A stretch of DNA of 64,000 nt from DATFFO01 sp963772815 (lineage in GTDB: Bacteria > Actinomycetota > Acidimicrobiia > Spongiisociales > ZC4RG35). Under the pieces are notes generated by a model. That model had not been told where the DNA came from. It made no database searches and worked only from the letters and a program-made list of their open reading frames with translations. The stretch lies in assembly GCA_963772815.1 (NCBI GenBank), contig CAVYYV010000004.1, positions 310,001 to 374,000 on the forward strand, written 5' to 3'. The translations under genes were made by a program, and so were the position numbers. This document shows positions 16,201 through 24,061 of the stretch, in pieces; within the stretch, counting starts at the first letter, position 1; every line of letters begins with the position of its first letter.

Positions 16201-18896
16201 GATTCGATCGGCCCTGGGTCCTGGCGTTCATTCCGATCGCACTGGCGACGGTGTGGGTCATATCTCGCAGAGGGCGGCGGACCGTTCCCGCCGGTCAGCA
16301 CCGGTGGGCCGTGTTGGTGAGGATGCTGGCGATGGCGCTTCTCGTGGTGGCAGCGGCAGGTCCTCAACTGGTGAGGTCGGTCAGCAGCCGCTCGATCCTG
16401 TTCATGCTCGATCGTTCGGATTCGATCGGGTCCGGGGTGCGCCAAGCCCAGGAGGATTTCCTGCGGACGGCACTCGATCGCAGTGACCCCCAGGCGAGGG
16501 TGGGGATCGCCCTGTTCGGCAACGAGGTGAGGCTGGAGCGAGCGGTAGGCCCTCTCCGCCCCTTCGACGAAATCAGGACCGAGATCGACGGGAGTGCCAC
16601 CGACCTGTCGGGGGCCCTGGTTGGAGCCGCGTCACTGCTCCCCAGCGAGGGGTCCAGGCGGGTGGTGGTGTTGACGGACGCCGTCCCCACGTCGGGTGGC
16701 GTCGAGGCAGCGGCGGATCGGCTCGCCTCCGCCGGTATCGCCGTGGACTTCGTCACCTTCGACACGTCCCAGAGTGCAGACCTCCTGGTCGAGTCCGTCC
16801 AGGTTCCAGCCACCGCCCGGAAGGGTGATACGGCGCCGGTGACCGCGGTGCTGCGGTCCAACCAGAACGGCCAGGCGCTAGTCAGGTTCCGGTCGTCCAA
16901 CGGGGAGGAGATCACCAGGCAGGTGACGGTCCAACCCGGTCGAAACGAGGTCACCGCCGACGTGGCAGCCGACGGGTCGGGGTTCGAGGTGGTCGATGTC
17001 ACAGTCGAGGCGGGATTCGACACCCGACCAGAGAACGATCAGTCGGCGGGCGTGTTCAGGGTTCTGGGGCCGGCCCGAGTAGGGCTCGTGGAGGGCGTGG
17101 CCGGCGACGGCGACGAGCTGAGACGGGCCCTGGAAGCGGGTGGGGTGGATGTCGACGTTCGGTCGGGTGTGCCGGCACAGGGGGAGCTACTCGCCTACGA
17201 CGCCATCGTCCTGGTCAACTTTCCGAAGCCCACCAACGAGGAGGGGGAGTCGCTGGCATCGTTCGTCGAAGATCTGGGCCGCGGGCTGGTCGTAGTGGGA
17301 GGGGATAGGGCTTTCGGGATGGGCGACTACTACGAGACGTCCCTCGAGTCGGTGCTGCCGGTTTCCTCCAACCCCGACGACCTGATTCGGCGTCAGCCGG
17401 TGAGCGAGGTGCTCGTGATCGACTCGTCGGGCTCGATGGGCGCGTGCCACTGTCGCCAGGGCGACTTCATGGAGGGTGGGACGCCCAAGACTGAGATCGC
17501 CAAGGCGGGCGCGACGGCGGCGATACAGGCGCTGTCTCCGGAGGATTCGGTGGGGGTCCTGGCGGTTGCCGGTGGGGCAGACTGGGTGCTGCCTCTCCAG
17601 CCCAAGCCAGACGAAGCCACGGTCGACACCGCTCTAGGCCCGATCGTGGCGAACGGGGACACGGAGATCGCCCGCGGGTTACAGGCAGCACTGGATGAGC
17701 TGTCCGGAGTCCAGGGTTCTCTCCGTCACATCGTTCTGTTCACCGATGGCTGGGACCCAAACGAGGCCAATCTCGTGCCCTTGGCGCGCAAGATCGCCGA
17801 TTCGGGGATCACTCTCTCCGTTCTGGGGACTGGGGAGGGCGCCGCCAGCACCCTGCGCCGGATGGCCGACGTCGGCGGAGGGCGCTTCTATCCGGGCACC
17901 GACCTGACCCAGGTTCCCCAGATCTTCGTCGAGGAGACCCTCACCGCGGCACGCAACCTCGTCAACGAGGGCTCCTTCATTCCAGCCCTTGGGTCGCCCT
18001 CGCCGGTGACCGACGGCCTGGAGGCGACACCTCCCCTGCTGGGTTATGTGACGACCAAGGCGAAGCCCACTGCCTCTACCGCTCTCCAGATCGGGCCGGG
18101 CGATCCCCTCCTGGCCAGCTGGCAGAGAGGCCTGGGGCGGGCAACCGCCTGGACCTCGGATGCGACGGCGCGCTGGTCCTCGGGCTGGATCACCTGGGGC
18201 GGCTTCGTCGACTTCTGGGGCAAGCTGGTGCGTCAGGTCCTGCCCGCCGGGCGTGACACCCCGCCGGAGGTAACCCTCGATTCCGGCACCCTGGCGATCC
18301 GGTACCAAGGCGGCGAACCGGTAGTGGATGGAGCCGCCGTGGCCCGGGTAAGGGCACCGAATGGCGATGTGCAGGTGGTCCCTCTCACCCAGACCGGGGA
18401 GTCGACCTTCGCCGGCTCCACACGGGCCGCACAGCCGGGCGCCTACTGGGTGGCCGTGACCCTCGACAGAGCAGACGGCTCCAGCGTGGTGTCCAGCGCA
18501 GGCGCCGTATCCGGCTACGCGCAGGAGTTTGCCTTTCGTCAGCCGGACCTGGCATTGATCACCTCGGTAGCGGACGCAACGGGAGGCCGGGTGGGGGTGA
18601 CGCCCGAGGCAGCTTTCGATGAGGCCCCCGCCAGTGGCTCTGCCTTGCTCCCCGTATCGTCCTGGCTCGTAGCTCTCGCGCTGGCATTGTTCTTGACGGA
18701 CGTCGCCCTGCGTCGGCTGGTGTTTTCTGCCGACGACGCCATCGAGTGGCGTCAGGGGGTCCAGACGCGGAGCCGTCGGGAGCGAAAGCGCATCGACAGG
18801 GCCCTGGAAGAAGCCGCTTCGGAACGGGCGCCGCCTCCGACAGTGTCGGATTCGGAGACTCTGCAACGACTGATGAGGCGCAAGCGGAGGCAATGA
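16197..18896 (+). CDS. Large membrane protein with two VWA-like domains and a GATase-like domain
   Basis: 899 aa from the ATG at 16197, overlapping the previous stop (ATGA). Two N-terminal helices (about 5-22 and 38-58) precede a first VWA-like domain with LDRSDSIG (MIDAS pattern D-x-S-x-S) near residue 72. A beta-rich linker leads to a Rossmann segment (about 285-385) containing LVVVGGDRAFGMGDYYETSLESVLP, as in glutamine-amidotransferase-like domains of putative membrane proteins. A second VWA domain starts at VLVIDSSGSMG (about 405) with an odd cysteine pair CHC immediately after. A last helix near 818-840 is followed by a charged cytoplasmic tail. It closes the MoxR-VWA operon. No catalytic residues could be assigned to the GATase-like part. 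Confidence 0.8.
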   Translation: MRFDRPWVLAFIPIALATVWVISRRGRRTVPAGQHRWAVLVRMLAMALLVVAAAGPQLVRSVSSRSILFMLDRSDSIGSGVRQAQEDFLRTALDRSDPQARVGIALFGNEVRLERAVGPLRPFDEIRTEIDGSATDLSGALVGAASLLPSEGSRRVVVLTDAVPTSGGVEAAADRLASAGIAVDFVTFDTSQSADLLVESVQVPATARKGDTAPVTAVLRSNQNGQALVRFRSSNGEEITRQVTVQPGRNEVTADVAADGSGFEVVDVTVEAGFDTRPENDQSAGVFRVLGPARVGLVEGVAGDGDELRRALEAGGVDVDVRSGVPAQGELLAYDAIVLVNFPKPTNEEGESLASFVEDLGRGLVVVGGDRAFGMGDYYETSLESVLPVSSNPDDLIRRQPVSEVLVIDSSGSMGACHCRQGDFMEGGTPKTEIAKAGATAAIQALSPEDSVGVLAVAGGADWVLPLQPKPDEATVDTALGPIVANGDTEIARGLQAALDELSGVQGSLRHIVLFTDGWDPNEANLVPLARKIADSGITLSVLGTGEGAASTLRRMADVGGGRFYPGTDLTQVPQIFVEETLTAARNLVNEGSFIPALGSPSPVTDGLEATPPLLGYVTTKAKPTASTALQIGPGDPLLASWQRGLGRATAWTSDATARWSSGWITWGGFVDFWGKLVRQVLPAGRDTPPEVTLDSGTLAIRYQGGEPVVDGAAVARVRAPNGDVQVVPLTQTGESTFAGSTRAAQPGAYWVAVTLDRADGSSVVSSAGAVSGYAQEFAFRQPDLALITSVADATGGRVGVTPEAAFDEAPASGSALLPVSSWLVALALALFLTDVALRRLVFSADDAIEWRQGVQTRSRRERKRIDRALEEAASERAPPPTVSDSETLQRLMRRKRRQ

Positions 18897-18930
18897 CGCG
18901 CCGGGGCGGCCGTGGCAATACCGTGCCCTC

Positions 18931-19500
18931 ATGTCTTTCACCAAAGCCGCGCTCGAGTCGTTTCGCGATACCTCGGTGCCGGATCTGATCGGGCCCGGTC
19001 TGAGGCTCTTGATCGTCGGCATCAATCCTGGCCTGTGGACGGCTGCCACCCAGACGCACTTCGCCCACCCCTCCAATCGCTTCTATCCGGCCATGGCCAA
19101 GAGCGGTGTGATCCAGCGCTTCATCGACCCCGGCGCAGGCATGGACGACGATGACAGGGCACATCTCATCGAGCGCGGGCTGGGGATCACGAATCTGGTC
19201 AACCGGGCCACGGCCCGGGCCGGGGAGTTGACCCGGGATGAGCTGCGAGAGGGAGGCCAGCGCCTGATCGAGACCATCAAATCCGCCCGGCCGGCCGTGG
19301 TGGCCGTGGCGGGAATCACGGCCTATCGAGACGCCTTCGGTGAGCGAAAGGCGGAGATTGGTCGGCAACCGACGGACCTGGCCGGCGCAGAGCTGTGGGT
19401 GGTTCCCAACCCGAGCGGGCTCAATGCCCATGAGACCGTGGACTCGCTGGCAGAGTGGTATCGCAGGGTGGCAGTGGCGGCGGGGATACTCGATGACTGA
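18931..19500 (+). CDS. mug: G/U mismatch-specific DNA glycosylase
   Basis: 189 aa, typical for the MUG/TDG branch of uracil-DNA glycosylases, which remove uracil or thymine mispaired with guanine. The N-terminal motif GINPGLWTA (30-38) carries the Asn that activates water, and NPSGLNAH (160-167) is the DNA-intercalating motif; both are signatures of this family. It starts 34 bases after the VWA operon, so it may be read through from it or have its own weak promoter. Its 3' end overlaps the next small gene by 8 bases. Confidence 0.92.
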   Translation: MSFTKAALESFRDTSVPDLIGPGLRLLIVGINPGLWTAATQTHFAHPSNRFYPAMAKSGVIQRFIDPGAGMDDDDRAHLIERGLGITNLVNRATARAGELTRDELREGGQRLIETIKSARPAVVAVAGITAYRDAFGERKAEIGRQPTDLAGAELWVVPNPSGLNAHETVDSLAEWYRRVAVAAGILDD

Positions 19501-19762
19501 CACAGGGGATCGAGCAGTCGAGCCCACTCCCAGGCAGGTCCTCTACGGGTTGGTCGCAGCCGGCTTTCACGTTGTGGTGGGCGTGCTCGGGTGGGGATCG
19601 GCAGGCCTGGCGCCGGCCTGGTGGAACTGGGTGCTGGCTGTTGTGTGGGTTATCCTGGCCGGGTTCCTGGCTATCCGATGGCGACGCACGGGCCTTGCGC
19701 TGGCTCTGACCATCGGCGAGTTCGTGGCGTGGACGATTGCGGCGGCGATCCTGTTCACCTGA
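19493..19762 (+). CDS. Small membrane protein
   Basis: 89 aa from an ATG at 19493 that overlaps the last eight bases of mug. The first 13 residues are polar. Then three hydrophobic stretches follow (about 17-36, 42-60 and 65-87) interrupted by a basic RWRRTG turn. No family is recognised. The overlap with mug and the coherent hydrophobic pattern support a real, co-translated gene. Function unknown. Confidence 0.6.
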   Translation: MTDTGDRAVEPTPRQVLYGLVAAGFHVVVGVLGWGSAGLAPAWWNWVLAVVWVILAGFLAIRWRRTGLALALTIGEFVAWTIAAAILFT

Positions 19763-19781
19763 GCCGACACGCGGCCCGAAG

Positions 19782-20651
19782 TCAGCGGATTTCTTCGAGG
19801 AAGAGGCTCTGGGTGGAACGGCCGATGGCGGATTCGCGATCGAAGAGGACGCCGGTAGCGACACCTCTTCCACCCGGATCGTAGAGAGACTCGGCGCTCA
19901 GGCCGACCCACTCTCCACGCGGCATGCGGCTCAGATGGATCGTCAGGTCGGCATTCATGAACACGAACCGGCGGGCATCGACCAGGCGCGATAGGCCGTT
20001 TACGAAATCGCCGGTGACGACGGCACGCGTCAGGGGAGTTATCTCCTCCCCGGCGACCAGTGGGCGGTGAATTCGCAGCCACATGGCTCCGGGACCTTCG
20101 CGTCGGAACCCCTCGCCTACCTCACGCACCTCGATGGCGTGACGGTGGTAGAGCACCCGCCCAGAATCCCCTAATCCCCAATGGCCCATGTCCGGAACGG
20201 GGAGCTCATCGGGCGCGGGCACCGGAGGGTGCGAAGGTCGGGCGGTGCCGGGAAGGTCGAGTCGGGTGGTGCGAAGGCGGAGGGCAGCCGCCCTCGCCAA
20301 TTCCAGATCGTCGTCGTCGAACAGCGACGCCTCCACGACCTGGATCCTCTTGCCTTCCCTGATCACCCGGGCGGCAGTGCGGAGTGTTGTGATGGGAACC
20401 ACCCGAAACAGTTCGACGGTCAAGCGGGCCACCTCCATCGGAGCCAGAGTGGGGACCGCCTCCACACACCGGGCGAGGAGTGCGGACACGACTCCCCCGT
20501 GCTGGCCCTCTTCATACCACCCGGCCCGAGCGAGCGGAGTAGACGCAACGACGTCGGCACTGGGCGTGGGCAGATAGGGCGCCTCGGGTATGTGGTGGAC
20601 GTCGGGCAAGTTGAGATGAGACCTGGAACTCGGGAGTTGCCGGTTTACCAT
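19782..20651 (-). CDS. Thioesterase superfamily protein (double hotdog, TesB/4HBT_3-like)
   Basis: 289 aa from the ATG at 20651. Two hotdog repeats can be seen. The first includes HGGVVSALLARCVEAV (the central helix after HGG) and MEVARLTVELFRVVP; the second has the matching block from about residue 205 to the end (VVTGDFVNGLSRLVDARRFVFMNADLTIHLSR). This is the layout of acyl-CoA thioesterase-like proteins that hydrolyse fatty acyl-CoAs. The substrate is not deducible. Start is uncertain because the first 25 residues are not family-like and only 8 bp separate it from the divergent GTG at 20660. Confidence 0.72.
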   Translation of the reverse strand: MVNRQLPSSRSHLNLPDVHHIPEAPYLPTPSADVVASTPLARAGWYEEGQHGGVVSALLARCVEAVPTLAPMEVARLTVELFRVVPITTLRTAARVIREGKRIQVVEASLFDDDDLELARAAALRLRTTRLDLPGTARPSHPPVPAPDELPVPDMGHWGLGDSGRVLYHRHAIEVREVGEGFRREGPGAMWLRIHRPLVAGEEITPLTRAVVTGDFVNGLSRLVDARRFVFMNADLTIHLSRMPRGEWVGLSAESLYDPGGRGVATGVLFDRESAIGRSTQSLFLEEIR

Positions 20652-20659
20652 GCCGTTCC

Positions 20660-21520
20660 GTGGACGTCGAAACCATCGTCGAGAGCCCACCGACAGTCAC
20701 CCGAACCAGCCCCCGCCCCGGCTTCATAGCCACGTCGGCCCTTGCCTCCGCCGTGGGCGTGGTGGTGGCCGCGCTCGTGGATCACCTCGGGCTGGCAGTG
20801 GCGGGCATTATCGGGGGTCGGGACCCGATTCTGTATCACAACGATGTCACGTTCTCGACGAGCGGATCGGACCTGGTCCTCTTCGGCGGTGTGGCCGCGT
20901 GTTTGGTGGTTGGCATCTTCTTCCTCACGTTGTATCCGGCTTCGCGCCGTTACGACGGTGCGCGTATCACCACTCTGTGGATCATCCTCCACTGTCTGCG
21001 CCAGGGTTTCACACAGCTGGCGCTGATTCCCCTCAGTAGTGAGTCGAACGCGGCCCGGGCCTATGACGCCATGCGTGCCCCCGCCGGGATCGATCTGGTC
21101 ATGGCAGCGGCCGGTGCCATGGGCCTGGTGGCCGTGGCCCTGGCGGCCGCTCCCGCCTTCCTCGCCTACGCCCACCGCCAGTCCGAGATCTCCACTCCTC
21201 AGAAGCGCTTCTCCTACACGGCCAAGCTGGCTCTGCTCCCGGGCGTGGCCGGTCCGCTGCTCGCCGTGCCCTTCTTCCTCCCCGACAAAGGAACCGGATT
21301 CATCCAGACCCTTCCCTTGGTCGGCTTGTTCACGATCGCCACGGTGCTGGCAGCACTCGGAACGCGCTCGGTGCGCATCGGCGACGGGCGTCAGGCACAG
21401 ACTTTCTCCTGGCTGCCGGTTGGCTGGCTGATCTTCCTGCTTCTGGTGTTCCAACTCGTGCTGGGCCACGGTCTGATCATGCCTCCCAACATCGATCATC
21501 CCCTGGCTCGCCCGTACTGA
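20660..21520 (+). CDS. Polytopic membrane protein of unknown function
   Basis: 286 aa from a GTG at 20660. About seven hydrophobic helices are visible (around 22-52, 71-93, 104-124, 145-170, 188-206, 216-236 and 250-275), with a short polar N-terminus. No family motif recognised. It precedes the mogA gene by two bases on the same strand, so it may be the first gene of the Mo/Cu operon. Nothing else in its sequence ties it to molybdenum or copper. A start this close to the divergent thioesterase gene suggests one of the two true starts lies further downstream. Confidence 0.65.
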   Translation: MDVETIVESPPTVTRTSPRPGFIATSALASAVGVVVAALVDHLGLAVAGIIGGRDPILYHNDVTFSTSGSDLVLFGGVAACLVVGIFFLTLYPASRRYDGARITTLWIILHCLRQGFTQLALIPLSSESNAARAYDAMRAPAGIDLVMAAAGAMGLVAVALAAAPAFLAYAHRQSEISTPQKRFSYTAKLALLPGVAGPLLAVPFFLPDKGTGFIQTLPLVGLFTIATVLAALGTRSVRIGDGRQAQTFSWLPVGWLIFLLLVFQLVLGHGLIMPPNIDHPLARPY

Positions 21521-21522
21521 CG

Positions 21523-22017
21523 ATGGGGCGGTGGCCCGCCCATGTGATCACTGTCTCCGATGGCGTCCACCATGGGACCCGCGACGACGAGTCGGGGGAC
21601 CGCCTCGCCCAGCTGCTGGACGATGCCGGCTTCGATCTCACCGGGCGTACTGTGGTACCGGATGAGGTGGAAGAGATCGTGAAAGCCTTGCGTCAGGCAG
21701 TGTCCCGGTCCCGACTCGTCGTCACCACCGGGGGCACGGGATTCGGGCCACGAGACGTGACGCCGGAAGCAACGTCCCGAGTCATCGAGCGATCGGCGCC
21801 CGGGCTAGTTCACCTGATGCTGGCCGAAGGAGTGGCTGTAACGCCGATGGCGGCCCTTTCCCGACCAAACGCAGGCTCGGTGGACCAGTCCCTGATCGTC
21901 AACCTGCCCGGATCGCCCAAGGGTGCGGTAGAGAACCTTTCCGCCATCCTCGAGGTGATTCCCCATGCCCTCGAGTTGCTGGCGGGCGACACCGAGCACC
22001 GGGATCAGTCAAAATGA
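21523..22017 (+). CDS. mogA: Molybdopterin adenylyltransferase (MogA/MoaB family)
   Basis: 164 aa with the molybdopterin-binding signature TTGGTGFGPRDVTPEAT at about residues 68-84 and the N-terminal VITVSDGVHHGTRDDESGD. The enzyme adenylylates molybdopterin before molybdate insertion. The C-terminal NLPGSPKGAVENL (about 126-138) is the second family motif. It overlaps the xdhC gene by four bases (ATGA), which links cofactor completion to the XdhC step. Discrimination between MogA and MoaB by eye is not safe; both catalyse this step in different groups. Confidence 0.9.
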   Translation: MGRWPAHVITVSDGVHHGTRDDESGDRLAQLLDDAGFDLTGRTVVPDEVEEIVKALRQAVSRSRLVVTTGGTGFGPRDVTPEATSRVIERSAPGLVHLMLAEGVAVTPMAALSRPNAGSVDQSLIVNLPGSPKGAVENLSAILEVIPHALELLAGDTEHRDQSK

Positions 22018-23072
22018 ACGAGCTCGACAGAGTGCTGCAGACGGCTGAGGAGTGGAGCACCCGCGGAGTGGACTTCGCTCTTGCCACCGTGGTGGGAGTG
22101 CGGGGTTCCACCTATCGCGGCCTCGGGGCTCGTCAGCTGGTGGCGGCCGACGGCACCGGTGTCGGAACCGTGTCGGGAGGATGCCTCGACGAGGACCTCC
22201 GACGCGTGGCGGAAACGGTCATGGGGACGGGTCGGCCCCGGCTGATCGAGTTTGACCTGACGGCCGACGACGAGGCGGTCTGGGGATGGGGGATCGGCTG
22301 CAACGGCGCCACGGAACTCATTGTGGAGCCGGCCGGCTCGGTGGTCGAGCTGGTCACCGCCCTTCGGGCCGCCCAGCGGCCGCTGGCGGTCATGCACCAC
22401 CTGGGCGACGAGGTGGGCCGTCGCACCCTGGTGGGGCCTGCCGAAGAGGGGCCCCCCGGTGAGCTGGCCCGGCGTGCCTTGGCGGAGGGCCGTAACCAGG
22501 TCGCCGAGCTGTCGGGTGGGGCGGTGATGATCGAAGTGCTCGGTTCGCCGAGGCGTCTGGTGGTGTGTGGCGCAGGCCACGACGCTGCTCCGCTGATCCG
22601 GCTAGGTGCAGATCTCGGCTACGAGCCCATCCTGGTGGATGACCGACGCCCCTTCCTCTCGTCGGAGCGTTTTCCCGGCGCCGGCCAGCTGGTGAACGCC
22701 CGGCCCAGCGAGCTCGCCTCCGCTGTGGACCTCGACCCCGGGGCCTCGGTGGTGATCATGTCTCACAACTATCTTCGTGATCTGGACTACCTGGAGTCGG
22801 TGCTGGGGCACGGCGTGGCCTATATCGGGGTGCTGGGACCGGGGGAGCGGCTGACCCGTCTCTTGAGAGATCTGGCCCAAAGGGGGGTGGAGCCGTCCAC
22901 GGCGGACCTCGAGGTGCTGCACGGCCCGGCCGGCCTCGATATCGGAGCCGAGGGGCCGATGGAGATCGCCTGGTCCATCCTGGCCGAGATCATGGCTGTC
23001 CGCCGTCGCAGAGGAGCCGGTTTTCTCCGGGACCGAAAAGGCCCTGCCCTCCTGTCCGGTTACGATCACTGA
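22014..23072 (+). CDS. XdhC/CoxI family molybdenum-cofactor maturation protein
   Basis: 352 aa. The N-terminal CoxI domain has the conserved SGGCLDE (about 55-61) with the Cys thought to carry the terminal sulfur. A C-terminal Rossmann domain (XdhC_C) starts at LVVCGAGHDAAPL (about 183-195) and includes VVIMSHNYLRDLDYLE and YIGVLGPGERLTRLL. XdhC proteins bind Mo-MCD/MPT, help its sulfuration and hand it to xanthine-oxidase-family hydroxylases. Coupled to mogA upstream and followed by coxG. The hydroxylase that should receive the cofactor is not in the window. Confidence 0.92.
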   Translation: MNELDRVLQTAEEWSTRGVDFALATVVGVRGSTYRGLGARQLVAADGTGVGTVSGGCLDEDLRRVAETVMGTGRPRLIEFDLTADDEAVWGWGIGCNGATELIVEPAGSVVELVTALRAAQRPLAVMHHLGDEVGRRTLVGPAEEGPPGELARRALAEGRNQVAELSGGAVMIEVLGSPRRLVVCGAGHDAAPLIRLGADLGYEPILVDDRRPFLSSERFPGAGQLVNARPSELASAVDLDPGASVVIMSHNYLRDLDYLESVLGHGVAYIGVLGPGERLTRLLRDLAQRGVEPSTADLEVLHGPAGLDIGAEGPMEIAWSILAEIMAVRRRRGAGFLRDRKGPALLSGYDH

Positions 23073-23084
23073 TCATGACACTCT

Positions 23085-23090
23085 GGGAGG
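23085..23090 (+). promoter_or_regulatory. Shine-Dalgarno site that selects the TTG start of coxG
   Basis: GGGAGG six bases before the TTG at 23097. The first in-frame ATG would cut deep into the SRPBCC fold, and MKIEHDF is the expected N-terminal strand, so this site decides for a TTG initiation codon. Confidence 0.7.
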
Positions 23091-23096
23091 TCCAGC

Positions 23097-23657
23097 TTGA
23101 AGATCGAGCATGATTTTACCGTCGAACGCCCTGTCGGGAACGTTTGGGAGTTCTTTCAGGACATCCCGGCCGTGGCCGATTGCATGCCGGGTGCGGAGCT
23201 GAAAGAGGACAAGGGCAACAATGTCTACGCCGGCGTCGTCTCTGTCAGGCTCGGCCCGATGACCGCGGCCTTCGAAGGGGAGGCGACGATCACCCCGGAT
23301 CCCCAGGCTCACACAGCCACCATCTCCGGCAAGGGGGTCGACAAGCGGGGCGGCAGCCGTGGGCAGGTGAACGTGGAATACGGTCTGGCCGAAACGGAGC
23401 CGGGCTCGACCACGGTGTCGATCAAGGCGAACGTGATGCTGTCGGGGCCGGCAGCGCAGTTTGGCCGAACCGGGCTCGTCAACGAGATCTCCAAACGACT
23501 GATCAGCGAGTTCGTCGGCTGCCTGGAAGGCAAGTTGGCCGCTCCCACCAAGGAGGAGGCGGCCCAGGTGCGGGCGAACAAGGACGTCAACGGCATCGCC
23601 TTGTTCTTTGCCGGCCTATGGGCGTGGCTGAAGAGGATCGTCACCGGCTCGAAGTGA
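23097..23657 (+). CDS. coxG: CoxG-type SRPBCC protein (carbon monoxide dehydrogenase subunit G family)
   Basis: 186 aa from a TTG start. Residues 1-145 are an SRPBCC/START fold typical of CoxG (IEHDFTVERPVGNVWEFFQDIPAVADCMPGAEL-type opening, then the GPAAQFGRTGLVNEI helix). A short hydrophobic C-terminus (IALFFAGLWAWLKRIV) probably anchors the protein to the inner face of the membrane, as proposed for CoxG in CO dehydrogenase. The protein helps assemble or tether molybdenum hydroxylases. Together with MogA and XdhC it forms a maturation set. No coxL/M/S genes follow. Its stop overlaps the start of the cupredoxin gene (GTGA). Confidence 0.88.
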   Translation: MKIEHDFTVERPVGNVWEFFQDIPAVADCMPGAELKEDKGNNVYAGVVSVRLGPMTAAFEGEATITPDPQAHTATISGKGVDKRGGSRGQVNVEYGLAETEPGSTTVSIKANVMLSGPAAQFGRTGLVNEISKRLISEFVGCLEGKLAAPTKEEAAQVRANKDVNGIALFFAGLWAWLKRIVTGSK

Positions 23658-24061
23658 GTGGGCGATGGGGGACATGGACCCCGATCTCGACTCTCGTGCT
23701 CCTGGGACTCGTCCTGGCAGGCACGGGATGCGCCCACCGGCCGGCCGAGGTGGACCAGGTTCACCCGGTGGTCCGCATGCTCGACAACCGTTACAACCCC
23801 TCTGACATCACCATCCCCGTAGGTGGCTCGGTAACGTTCGTCGGGGCAGGACGAAACGCCCACAATGCGGTCGCCACCGACGGGTCGTGGTCCACGGAGG
23901 AGGCGTTTGGGGGCCTCGAGATGCACGACGGCGACGAGGCGACCATCACATTCGACAAGCCCGGTACCTACACCTTCTTCTGCACCTTCCACGGGAACGC
24001 CCAGGGCCAGGGCATGGCGGGTACTCTCACCGTCGTGCCGGCCGATGACACCACCCCATGA
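23654..24061 (+). CDS. Cupredoxin (plastocyanin-like) lipoprotein
   Basis: 135 aa from a GTG at 23654 that overlaps the coxG stop. A signal peptide with hydrophobic core (about 12-23) ends in LAGTGC, giving a probable lipidated Cys26, though the lipobox is not canonical. The mature part is a blue-copper fold with all type 1 ligands: His70 (in GRNAHNAV), Cys110, His113 and Met121 (in FFCTFHGNAQGQGM). It would shuttle electrons outside the membrane, possibly to or from the multicopper oxidase two genes downstream. It overlaps the next gene by ATGA. Confidence 0.85.
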   Translation: MSGRWGTWTPISTLVLLGLVLAGTGCAHRPAEVDQVHPVVRMLDNRYNPSDITIPVGGSVTFVGAGRNAHNAVATDGSWSTEEAFGGLEMHDGDEATITFDKPGTYTFFCTFHGNAQGQGMAGTLTVVPADDTTP

